DNA of 64,000 nucleotides from Arenibacter certesii DSM 19833 (GTDB taxonomy: Bacteria > Bacteroidota > Bacteroidia > Flavobacteriales > Flavobacteriaceae). A program made the translations under genes and the position numbers. Shown here one piece after another: positions 57,143 through 64,000 of the stretch. The first letter of the stretch is position 1; each line of letters starts with the position of its first letter. The notes below the pieces were generated by a model that searched no databases, was not told the DNA's origin, and saw only the letters and a list, made by a program, of their open reading frames with translations. The stretch is taken from the NCBI RefSeq assembly GCF_000429545.1, contig NZ_AUCB01000015.1:1-64000 (forward strand). The letters are read 5' to 3'.

Positions 57143-57973
57143 TCATAATTCCCTTACCCAAATATTCCTAAAACTCACCCTGCTATTATCTCCATGGTCT
57201 TGAAGCTTTAGAGGGCCTTTTCCGTGTGGCGGGTTCTTGGGCCAACCTACATAAGGTGTAGTTCCCTTTATCTCTACATTATCCTGAATCAAGATGCCAT
57301 TATGGATTACCGTCATGGTTCCCGATTTAGTTTTGTCCCCTTTTTCATTAAACTCCGGGGCATGATAAATTATATCATAACTATTCCATTCCCCACTGGG
57401 CACAGAAGCCATGGCCAGAGGAGTGTGTTGCTTGTAGATGGAGCCTACTTGGCCGTTTACATAGGTTTCATTATCGTTATTATCCAATATCTGAACCTCG
57501 TAAAGCCCTTGTAAAAAAACACCACTATTACCCCTACTCTGTCCTTTTCCTTGAATATCGGCGGGAGATTTCCACTCCAAGTGCAATTGCACGCTACCAA
57601 ACTTCTGTACGGTCTGTATATCACCGGTCTTATTGGCAACAGTCATACTTCCATCCGAATTTACGAGCCACTTGGCATTGGTACTATCCTTAGCACTCAC
57701 CCAATTATCCAAATTATCACCGCCAAATAGCACAATGGCGTCACTTGGGGGGGCAATAAAATTAACGTTCGATTTTATAACCGGAGGGACAGGCTTGTAC
57801 ACCTCAGTTTCTTCGGGCTTGGTAGGCTCGGCTCCATTATACTCTTCATGAACTACGATAGTATTTGTATTTGAAGCGATCTCTTTTGGCTGTAATGGAT
57901 CTACTTCTACTTTCTCCTTACAAGCCACAGTAAGCAACAATATTAGGAGGACATAACTAAATTTCAATTTCAT
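57143..57973 (-). CDS. DUF1080 (3-keto-disaccharide hydrolase-like) lipoprotein, copy 1
   Basis: The 276-residue protein has a lipobox (LLLTVACKEKVEVDP), then a Glu/Pro-rich linker to about residue 70. The DUF1080 laminarinase-like jelly roll starts at DAIVLFGGDNLDNWVSAKD. QLHLEWKSPADIQGKGQSRGNSGVFLQGLYEVQILD marks the core (about 130-165), and GPLKLQDHGDNSRVSFRNIWVREL is the typical end. Characterised relatives act on 3-keto-glycosides. It follows copy 2 by 18 bp. Confidence 0.88.
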   Translation of the reverse strand: MKLKFSYVLLILLLTVACKEKVEVDPLQPKEIASNTNTIVVHEEYNGAEPTKPEETEVYKPVPPVIKSNVNFIAPPSDAIVLFGGDNLDNWVSAKDSTNAKWLVNSDGSMTVANKTGDIQTVQKFGSVQLHLEWKSPADIQGKGQSRGNSGVFLQGLYEVQILDNNDNETYVNGQVGSIYKQHTPLAMASVPSGEWNSYDIIYHAPEFNEKGDKTKSGTMTVIHNGILIQDNVEIKGTTPYVGWPKNPPHGKGPLKLQDHGDNSRVSFRNIWVREL

Positions 57974-57991
57974 AAGTTTTAGATTTATAAA

Positions 57992-58774
57992 TTAATCCAA
58001 GGATTTGATTTTTATATTTCTAAACGCTACTATATCCCCATGATCTTGAAGACCGATTCTACCAGTTGGATACTTCCCAAAATGCTCAGATCCCTTAAAT
58101 TTGGATTTGTCTACCATAGCCTCCCAATCTGCTCCATTAACGGGGAAACTAGCAATTTCAGTTCCGTTTAACACTACACTACCTTCATTGGTTTTATGGT
58201 TTACTGTGAGCACACAGGTATTCCATTCCCCAACAGGTTTGGTAACATCCTCACTTGGCCCAACCATATCGTACAATGCCCCGGCCTGACGAATAGGTCC
58301 GTTTTTGGCATCCGGGTGCTTTTCATTATCCAAAACTTGGATCTCCGGCCCAGAAAGATACGCTTCGTGCAAACTTTCTACTTCCTTTACTCCCCAAAAG
58401 ATACCGCTATTACCACCTTCGGATATTCTCCACTCCATAGAAAGTACAAAATTGGTAAAATCATCTTTGGTCACTAGATTATACTTCTCTCCTTTTTTGC
58501 GGTCTTTGGGTGGGTAGAATACCATAGCGTCATCCTCTATCTTCCAAGCATCTCCTACACCGTCTTCCAAATACCTTTTCCAAGCGTCAAAATTCGTCCC
58601 ATCAAAAAGCACCTGCCATTCTCCATCTGTTGCAGAGAGCGGTGATGGAGGCGTTCCCTTCTTTTCTGTGTTTGCCATTGGATCTGAATCTACATCCATG
58701 TTCTTTTTATCTGATTTATCCTTACAGCCGATCATTAAAACAGCGATCAAGGCAGTGTATACTAAATTTTTCAT
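57992..58774 (-). CDS. DUF1080 (3-keto-disaccharide hydrolase-like) lipoprotein, copy 2
   Basis: The 260-residue protein begins MKNLVYTALIAVLMIGCKDKSDKK, a lipoprotein signal (ATG 58774; an in-frame TTG lies one codon earlier). The domain has WQVLFDGTNFDAWKRYLEDG, LSMEWRISEGGNSGIFWGVKE, GPEIQVLDNEKHPDAKNGP and TGRIGLQDHGDIVAFRNIKIKSLD. The two copies share the fold and motif order but differ clearly in sequence, so they may act on different anomers or aglycones. It follows the TIM-barrel gene by 18 bp. Confidence 0.88.
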   Translation of the reverse strand: MKNLVYTALIAVLMIGCKDKSDKKNMDVDSDPMANTEKKGTPPSPLSATDGEWQVLFDGTNFDAWKRYLEDGVGDAWKIEDDAMVFYPPKDRKKGEKYNLVTKDDFTNFVLSMEWRISEGGNSGIFWGVKEVESLHEAYLSGPEIQVLDNEKHPDAKNGPIRQAGALYDMVGPSEDVTKPVGEWNTCVLTVNHKTNEGSVVLNGTEIASFPVNGADWEAMVDKSKFKGSEHFGKYPTGRIGLQDHGDIVAFRNIKIKSLD

Positions 58775-58792
58775 CAATGTGTAGTTATATAA

Positions 58793-59845
58793 TTAAAGTC
58801 CTAATATTTTTTTTAGCATTTTTTCATCAGTCTTGGCGCCTGCGAAATCATCAAACGTTTTTTCAGTTGCCTCTATGATATGGTCTTGAATAAACTTGGC
58901 ACCTTCCCTAGCCCCTTGCTCAGGACTTTTTATACAGCATTCCCATTCCATTACTGCCCAAACATCACACCCGTACTGCGTTAATTTTGAAAATATGGTT
59001 TTAAAATCGATTTGTCCATCTCCAAGTGAGCGATATCTTCCTGCACGGTCTCCCCAATCATTATACCCCCCAAACATCCCTTTTTTCCCAGTTGGATTAA
59101 ATTCAGAGTCCTTTACATGAAACGATTTAATAAACTCGTGATAGTGATCTATATAGGAAATATAATCTAGTTGCTGAAGCACAAAATGACTTGGATCGTA
59201 CAAAATATTCACCCTTTTATGGTTCCCGGTCGCTTCCAAAAAGCGCTCAAAAGTATCGCCATCATGAAGGTCTTCTCCGGGATGAATTTCATAACAAACA
59301 TCTACCCCCTCCTTATCATAATGATTTAGAATTGGCAGCCATCTCTTTGCCAATTCCTCAAAACCCATCTCTACCAATCCCGCAGGACGCTGTGGCCAAG
59401 GGTGCATGGTATGCCATAAAAGGGATCCAGAAAAAGTGGCATGGGCTTTTAATCCCAACCTACGGCTAGCAGTAGCTGCCTTTTTAACCACCTCTACGGC
59501 CCATTCTGTACGTGCCTTAGGATTATTCCTAACCTTCTCTGGCGCAAAACTATCGAACATAAGATCGTACGCCGGATGCACAGCTACTAATTGGCCTTGC
59601 AAATGGGTAGAAAGCTCCGTGATTTCCAATCCATAAGAGTTTACCTTTGCTTTAAGTTCATCACAGTAGGTCTGACTCTCCGCTGCCTTATCTAGGTCGA
59701 TCAGGAAATCTACCCAAGTAGGAATTTGAATCCCTTTATACCCTAGATCAGACGCCCATTTACATATCCCGTCCAAAGAATTGAACGGCGCTTTTTCATC
59801 TATAAACTGTGCCAAAAATACGGCTGGCCCCTTAATTGTTTTCAT
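58793..59845 (-). CDS. Sugar phosphate isomerase/epimerase-like TIM-barrel protein
   Basis: The 350-residue cytoplasmic protein belongs to the AP endonuclease 2/xylose isomerase-like TIM-barrel family. ELSTHLQGQLVAVHPAYD, DVCYEIHPGEDLHDG, YDPSHFVLQQLDYI, FHVKDSEF and AVMEWECC hold the likely metal-binding Glu, His and Asp residues. It opens the operon with two DUF1080 genes and SdpI. It would isomerise or epimerise the keto-sugar released by those proteins, which is inference from context. Confidence 0.85.
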   Translation of the reverse strand: MKTIKGPAVFLAQFIDEKAPFNSLDGICKWASDLGYKGIQIPTWVDFLIDLDKAAESQTYCDELKAKVNSYGLEITELSTHLQGQLVAVHPAYDLMFDSFAPEKVRNNPKARTEWAVEVVKKAATASRRLGLKAHATFSGSLLWHTMHPWPQRPAGLVEMGFEELAKRWLPILNHYDKEGVDVCYEIHPGEDLHDGDTFERFLEATGNHKRVNILYDPSHFVLQQLDYISYIDHYHEFIKSFHVKDSEFNPTGKKGMFGGYNDWGDRAGRYRSLGDGQIDFKTIFSKLTQYGCDVWAVMEWECCIKSPEQGAREGAKFIQDHIIEATEKTFDDFAGAKTDEKMLKKILGL

Positions 59846-60347
59846 ATGTAACTATTTATTGTTTTTAACGGTCATATGTAATTCGCATATCTTCATTCCT
59901 GTTCGCGACCAGATTTCAGTCATGCTCATTTCATATAGGTATCTAATAATTTATTATTTCCAACTGTTAATAAAAGGCATTACCATGAAAAAATAGAAAA
60001 ATAAAAAGTTGGCAATTGATAATTGGCCACTTTTACTCCCCATTAAACTGGACAACTATTTAAATGCCTTATCGTTTAAAAAATTTAATAATTTAGTTCT
60101 ATATTTAAAAAATGGTAGACTTTTTACCATTCTAAAAAGTGAAGTCATAAATATAAGGAAACCAAAAGAATTATCAGAATAATATAACATGGAATAACCT
60201 TAGAATTTAAGGCAGCGTTTTGGATAGCAAAAGAACAACAAATCCTTTACTCAGATAAGACGCCAATTAATCTGTCCAACAAGGCTTTTAAACGGTAAAG
60301 ACATGAGCAATTTGGTGATTATGGAAAAATAATCTTAGATTACATTA
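59846..60347. other. 502-bp divergent intergenic region with possible decayed coding remnant
   Basis: The DNA is strongly AT-rich. It holds two imperfect hairpins, at about 60004-60035 (AAAAGT arms) and 60108-60135 (AATGGTA with TACCATT). From about 60195 one frame reads ITLEFKAAFWIAKEQQILYS then, after DKTPINLSNKAFKR, a stop and RHEQFGDYGKIILDYINGK in the same frame, ending over the start of the ASCH gene. This could be a gene broken by a nonsense change. No start codon was found. Confidence 0.4.
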
Positions 60348-60803
60348 ATGGAAAATAGATCAGCTAAACATATGTGGGGTGACTTCTTAGAAGCTCATCC
60401 TGAATTCGCCAGTACGAAAGACCCGGACACTATTCAATTTTTTGAGAATGAAAACGATGCCGACCGGCATTCACAATTGGCGCTCAACAGAACCAAAACA
60501 GCAACTTCCTTCTCCTTGTTAGGCATACAGCACAGGAAGGAATCGCTACCAAAGATCGGGTCTTTTTTAATTATTGTGGACGGGAGAGGGAATGCACAAT
60601 GCGTGGTACGCATACTATCTTCTGCTTTAAAGCCGTGGTTCAGCATCACCGAAGAATATAGTAGGCGGGATGGCTTTGATAACCTTACTCAATGGAAAAA
60701 CACCTATTGGGATTATTTCTCCAAACAATTATCTCCTTTTGGCCGCACTCCCCAGGAAAGCATGATTGTGATTTGTGTTTCCTTTGAGAAAGTATATGGC
60801 TAA
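60348..60803 (+). CDS. ASCH domain protein
   Basis: The 151-residue protein has the ASCH beta-barrel related to PUA domains. HSQLALNRTKTATSFSLLG corresponds to the conserved G-K-x-x-TxR-like pocket, and LIIVDGRGNAQCVVRIL and FEKVYG follow. The C-terminal half has FSITEEYSRRDGFDNLTQWKNTYWDYF. ASCH proteins bind RNA or nucleosides, and some such as E. coli YqfB are amidohydrolases of N4-acetylcytidine. A specific role here is not evident. The gene stands alone, with a strong terminator 18 bp after it. Confidence 0.85.
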   Translation: MENRSAKHMWGDFLEAHPEFASTKDPDTIQFFENENDADRHSQLALNRTKTATSFSLLGIQHRKESLPKIGSFLIIVDGRGNAQCVVRILSSALKPWFSITEEYSRRDGFDNLTQWKNTYWDYFSKQLSPFGRTPQESMIVICVSFEKVYG

Positions 60804-60821
60804 TGCACTTCAAGCAAATAA

Positions 60822-60855
60822 AAAAAGAGGCTGCCCTTATGGACAGCCTCTTTTT
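60822..60855. terminator. Bidirectional terminator between ASCH and Gfo/Idh genes
   Basis: A 12-bp perfect stem (60822-60833 with 60844-60855) has A and T outer arms and a 10-nt loop with two further possible pairs. Confidence 0.92.
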
Positions 60856-60873
60856 GGTTTTGGTCGCTAGCGT

Positions 60874-62010
60874 TTAATCAAGCTCCACCCAAACGTTACC
60901 TTTCTTATTAGATTCTACCGTACTTTCAATAAAATCCATTCCACGGACAGCATCCAACATAGTTGGGAATTCCCCGTCGTTATATTCTTGTCCTCGGATA
61001 GCTCTAGCTACTCCCTTATAGATGTTCGCCATGGCATCAAAAATTCCTTCTGGATGTCCTGGAGGTAATTTAGTACCGTCCAATGACAGTTCTGAATTAT
61101 AGGCATGTCCTGGCTTAAATATCTGCAATGGTTCTGTATCGCTTTGAACTTGTAGATAATTTGGATTCTCTTGCTCCCATCTTAGTCCGCCTTTATCGCC
61201 ATAAATAGCAATGGCAAGACCATTTTCTTCTCCGGTGGCCACCTGGCTGGCACGGACCACTCCCTTTACATGCGAATCCATGCGTATCAACACAGTTCCA
61301 TCCACATCCATTTGGTTATCATCATACAAGTAGTTAAAATCGGCCAAAATAGATTTTATCCTTAATCCAGTAGTAAATTCTACCATATTAAATGCATGTA
61401 CCCCAATATCGGCCATACAGGAACTTATTCCTGCTTTTTTAGGATCCAGTCTCCACACAGTGGAACGCTTTTCCTTGTCGTGGATAATGGAGTTGATCCA
61501 CCCTTGGTAATAGCGCACATCTACCTTATGAACTTTTCCAATAGCTCCAGCCTTTATCATTTCCCTCATTTGACGCACCATGGGATAGCCGGTATACGTA
61601 TGGGTAATAGCAAATATAGTATTCGTCTTTTCTTGAGCCGCCTGCAATATTTTTGCCTCCTCATAAGTGGTGGTCATCGGTTTCTCACAGATGACATGAA
61701 ATCCGTTATCCAATAACTTTTTAGCCATTGGAAAATGCAGGAAGTTGGGTGTAAGGATAGAACATACTTGAATACGCTCTTCCTTTGGTAACTTCAACTC
61801 CTCTTCTACCAAGGTATCAAAATCCTTATAGATCCTATTTGTTGGGATATCTATTTCCTTGGCAAAAGCAATGCTTTCTTCGTAGTTAGGGTTGAACACC
61901 GCACCTACAATTTCATAATTATCATTTATTTGGGAGGCTACCCGGTGTAATATTCCGATAAGGGAATCACCCCCGCCACCTAAAATTCCTAATCTAATTT
62001 TTTTAGCCAT
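60874..62010 (-). CDS. Cytoplasmic Gfo/Idh/MocA-family oxidoreductase
   Basis: The 378-residue protein has no signal peptide. KIRLGILGGGGDSLIGILHR is the dinucleotide loop, CSILTPNFLHFPMAKKLLDNG and VICEKPMTTTYEEA hold the EKP motif, and CMADIGVHAFNMVEFTTG contains the catalytic DxGxH. The end, DGEFPTMLDAVRGMDFIESTVES, is typical of IolG/IolW-like dehydrogenases. It lies 20 bp after the MFS gene. It probably reduces or oxidises the imported (keto-)sugar in the cytoplasm, paired with a TIM-barrel isomerase. Confidence 0.9.
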   Translation of the reverse strand: MAKKIRLGILGGGGDSLIGILHRVASQINDNYEIVGAVFNPNYEESIAFAKEIDIPTNRIYKDFDTLVEEELKLPKEERIQVCSILTPNFLHFPMAKKLLDNGFHVICEKPMTTTYEEAKILQAAQEKTNTIFAITHTYTGYPMVRQMREMIKAGAIGKVHKVDVRYYQGWINSIIHDKEKRSTVWRLDPKKAGISSCMADIGVHAFNMVEFTTGLRIKSILADFNYLYDDNQMDVDGTVLIRMDSHVKGVVRASQVATGEENGLAIAIYGDKGGLRWEQENPNYLQVQSDTEPLQIFKPGHAYNSELSLDGTKLPPGHPEGIFDAMANIYKGVARAIRGQEYNDGEFPTMLDAVRGMDFIESTVESNKKGNVWVELD

Positions 62011-62030
62011 ATGATTAATTTTAAACTTAA

Positions 62031-63260
62031 TTATTCTTTATACTCTACTTCCTCGTTCTTAAAAAATATAGTGAACAATATCATAACCCCAAATGCAAAA
62101 ATAGCAGGGAAAGTCCAAATATCTACCCAGCTGTGTATTCCATCGCTCACAATATAACTATCTGTAATCACTCCTGCAACCCAGAATCCTATTAACATTC
62201 CTACTCCATAAGTAGCTAATGTAATTAGACCTTGTGCTGCACTCTTATATCTCTCCCCTGCTTTGGAATCTGTATAAATTTGTCCAGAAACAAAGAAAAA
62301 GTCGTAACAGATACCATGAAGTGCAATCCCTATTATTAGCATATAGGCTTGGTCTCCCGCATCGCCAAATGCAAACAAAAAGTACCTCACAGTCCAAGCT
62401 AGCATTCCTGCCATTAGAGTTTTCTTAAATCCAAACTTTCTAAAGAAGTAGGGTAGCAACAACATAAAAAGCACTTCCGATCCCTGGCCAATAGTCATTT
62501 TCCCTGTTGGATTTTCCATTCCTATTTCTGATAAAAAAGGATTTGCATTTTGATAATAAAATGCTAGTGGAATACATATTAAGATTGAAGAAACAAAGAA
62601 TATTAAAAAGTTTCTATCCTTTAAAAGTGTAAGGGCATCCAAGCCCAGGATTTCCGAGATGGACGGTTTTTCGCTATTGCTTACTTTTGGCGGAGTTTTT
62701 GGAAGTGTAAAACTGAACAGCCCCAAAACCGCAGAAGCAATAGCCACCATTAGAAAAGTGTTCCTTAACAATCCACCTGCTCTAGCGGCTTCAGAATCCC
62801 ATACAAACACAAAACTGATAACCAATCCTGCAACAATCCATCCTATAGTACCAAAAACACGCACAAATGAAAATTCCTTGGCCGGATTTTTCATCTGGTG
62901 AAAAGATATGGAGTTCACCAATGCCAATGTAGGCATATAAACGATCATATATCCCAATACATAAGGATAGAAAGCGGCAAAATCTACCGCTGTATACATT
63001 TGATACATCAATACCGCACCCAATAAATGCAGGATACCCAAAATACGTTCCGCATTAAAATACCTGTCAGCAATTAAGCCTATAATAAAAGGAGCTATAA
63101 TGGCTCCCCAACTCTGAGTGGAAAATGCCATTGCTGTTTCTGCTCCGGTGGCATTGAGGTTATTGCCTAAAAAGGTACCTAAGGTAACAAACCAGCCTCC
63201 CCAAATAAAAAACTCGAGGAACATCATTGTAGAGAGCTGTGTCTTAATTTTTAAATTCAT
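62031..63260 (-). CDS. MFS transporter, nucleoside permease (NupG)-like
   Basis: The 409-residue protein has about 12 membrane helices. The start, TQLSTMMFLEFFIWGGWFVTLGTFL, and FIIGLIADRYFNAERILG match the NupG/nucleoside:H+ symporter branch of the major facilitator superfamily. GQGSEVLFMLLLPYFFRKFG and HGICYDFFFVSGQIYTD are further signatures. In Bacteroidota such proteins recur beside Gfo/Idh and TIM-barrel isomerase genes, so the cargo is more likely a sugar derivative than a nucleoside. A TAATTTTG -7 box lies at 63306-63313. Confidence 0.88.
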   Translation of the reverse strand: MNLKIKTQLSTMMFLEFFIWGGWFVTLGTFLGNNLNATGAETAMAFSTQSWGAIIAPFIIGLIADRYFNAERILGILHLLGAVLMYQMYTAVDFAAFYPYVLGYMIVYMPTLALVNSISFHQMKNPAKEFSFVRVFGTIGWIVAGLVISFVFVWDSEAARAGGLLRNTFLMVAIASAVLGLFSFTLPKTPPKVSNSEKPSISEILGLDALTLLKDRNFLIFFVSSILICIPLAFYYQNANPFLSEIGMENPTGKMTIGQGSEVLFMLLLPYFFRKFGFKKTLMAGMLAWTVRYFLFAFGDAGDQAYMLIIGIALHGICYDFFFVSGQIYTDSKAGERYKSAAQGLITLATYGVGMLIGFWVAGVITDSYIVSDGIHSWVDIWTFPAIFAFGVMILFTIFFKNEEVEYKE

Positions 63261-63305
63261 ATTACTATATGTCGTTGTTTTTTGAGTAGTCTATCTGGTT
63301 AAAAG

Positions 63306-63313
63306 CAAAATTA
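63306..63313 (-). promoter_or_regulatory. Candidate -7 box of the MFS-Gfo/Idh unit
   Basis: The minus strand reads TAATTTTG, 46 bp before the MFS start. A TTG lies 24 nt further upstream, longer than the usual spacer. Confidence 0.4.
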
Positions 63314-63557
63314 TCCAAGACTTATGCTTCTATCGCACAATCCTTAAAATAGACCGAAATATATAGCATCCCTAATTAGTATGATTAATGATATTAACAG
63401 TATCTCCTATTATATATAGCCCTAAGCTAATACGCTACTGGAGATGCTATTCCAATTACTCCAGTTGTTACTTATCTGCAATAACATATTGGTATTACAT
63501 CTATTACATCATTAAAAAACTCCATTCTAACTATGGTGGCCACTACTATAAAACTAA

Positions 63558-63607
63558 AGAGCGCAATAGCCGGTCTGAAAAAATATTTTTTCAAGCTATT
63601 GCACTCT
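63558..63607. terminator. Compound hairpin, probable terminator of the TIM-barrel gene
   Basis: AGAGCGCAATAGC (63558-63570) pairs with GCTATTGCACTCT (63595-63607) with one mismatch. The loop holds an 18-bp perfect palindrome, TGAAAAAATATTTTTTCA (63576-63593). It lies 78 bp after the stop of the minus-strand gene ending at 63685. The T-tract after it on that strand is broken (CTTTAGTTTTAT), so termination is probable but not certain. Confidence 0.55.
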
Positions 63608-63684
63608 TCGATCCTCTTTTTATAGTCATTAAAATTGTAGTTAAAAGATTTACTTAAAGAATCATTCTACAATTTTAACTTTGA

Positions 63685-64000
63685 TTAATTTAATTTACTA
63701 CCTTCTTTTATTAGTAGGTCTCTAGTGGCTAAAATACCCTCTTCTTCACTTAATTCACCACCTTCATATTCTACCCCAATATATCCTGTATACCCAGCAT
63801 CCTTAACGATCTTAAGAATTCTGCCATAATCTAAATTTCTTTCATTCCCATTTTCATCAAAAACGTTGGACTTGGCACTTACTGCTAAGGCATGTGGCAT
63901 TAGCTCACTAAGTCCTTGGTAAGGATCGTAGCTCTCATCACACCCATTTGGAGTACGCTTTATACAGAAATTACCAAAGTCTGGAAGTGTACCACAGTTT
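63685..64000 (-). CDS. Sugar phosphate isomerase/epimerase-like TIM-barrel protein, C-terminal part
   Basis: The frame is open from the window edge to the stop at 63685, giving 104 residues of the C-terminus. [34 protein letters not shown] and [20 protein letters not shown] match the AP endonuclease 2/xylose isomerase-like family, with the last Glu (VEYEG) a metal-ligand position. The N-terminus lies outside the window; the internal Met in LMPHAL is not the start. It lies upstream of the MFS-Gfo/Idh unit on the same strand. Confidence 0.85.
   Translation of the reverse strand, partial: NCGTLPDFGNFCIKRTPNGCDESYDPYQGLSELMPHALAVSAKSNVFDENGNERNLDYGRILKIVKDAGYTGYIGVEYEGGELSEEEGILATRDLLIKEGSKLN

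Larger units (their letters stand above)
63261..63684. other. 424-bp intergenic region upstream of the MFS gene
   Basis: No convincing ORF. It holds the MFS -7 box near 63306 and a large compound hairpin near its right end that probably terminates the next minus-strand gene. The rest is A/T-rich without recognised sites. Confidence 0.5.

Noticed and set aside
1-64000. CRISPR arrays, rRNA or tRNA genes
   Set aside because: No regularly spaced direct repeats, tRNA cloverleaf arms or rRNA signature stretches were noticed on reading; no dedicated search program could be run.

Overview
The window looks like a chromosomal segment of a marine-type member of the Flavobacteriaceae (Bacteroidota). The evidence is two SusC/SusD pairs, many lipoproteins with short lipobox signals, TAnnTTTG-type -7 promoter boxes, AT-rich intergenic DNA, and flavobacterial versions of Dxs, DUF3078 and the UspA-HemN pair. 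I saw no rRNA, tRNA or CRISPR array.

Layout. 1-361: the end of an IS256-family insertion sequence, cut by the window edge. 0.4-2.7 kb: tandem UspA and oxygen-independent coproporphyrinogen oxidase. 2.9-4.9 kb: a sugar nucleotidyltransferase with an APH-fold sugar kinase. 4.9-9.2 kb: a xylose unit (xylB-xylA, then a LacI regulator) with a LacI-type operator upstream. 9.2-13.5 kb: a siroheme synthase domain protein, a small outer-membrane barrel and proC-proB-proA. 14.0-28.3 kb: a long minus-strand run of SusC, SusD, a DUF6807 lipoprotein, two exported Gfo/Idh/MocA oxidoreductases, an SDR mannonate oxidoreductase, UxuA and a complete TRAP transporter. 28.5-30.5 kb: a divergent LacI regulator with an exported ThuA-like protein. 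30.6-34.3 kb: UxaC and an exported propeller/cytochrome c protein. 34.6-41.0 kb: an exported S15/CocE hydrolase and a second SusC/SusD pair. 41.4-56.7 kb: mostly housekeeping (aspS, ClC channel, tadA, dxs, DUF3078, dgt, a porin and PiT-PhoU pair, nadD, gmk, yicC). 56.7-64 kb: a second sugar-oxidation type locus (SdpI, two DUF1080 lipoproteins, two TIM-barrel isomerase/epimerases, Gfo/Idh/MocA, a nucleoside-permease-like MFS), plus an ASCH protein.

How the genes fit together. UxaC, the SDR and UxuA give the route glucuronate to fructuronate to mannonate to 2-keto-3-deoxygluconate. The TRAP system is the likely inner-membrane uronate importer, and SusCD the outer-membrane importer. No recognisable glycoside hydrolase, polysaccharide lyase or sulfatase lies in the 27 kb region. 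Its extra-cytoplasmic proteins are instead oxidoreductases, a ThuA-like protein, a DUF6807 protein and a haem c protein. This suggests that the glycoside is opened by oxidation rather than ordinary hydrolysis, which is the best candidate here for an under-described system.

The second notable signal is in the leader of the porin-PiT operon (50.6-50.8 kb). An orphan plus-strand terminator follows a segment with 15 nt of perfect complementarity to the region just before the porin start codon.
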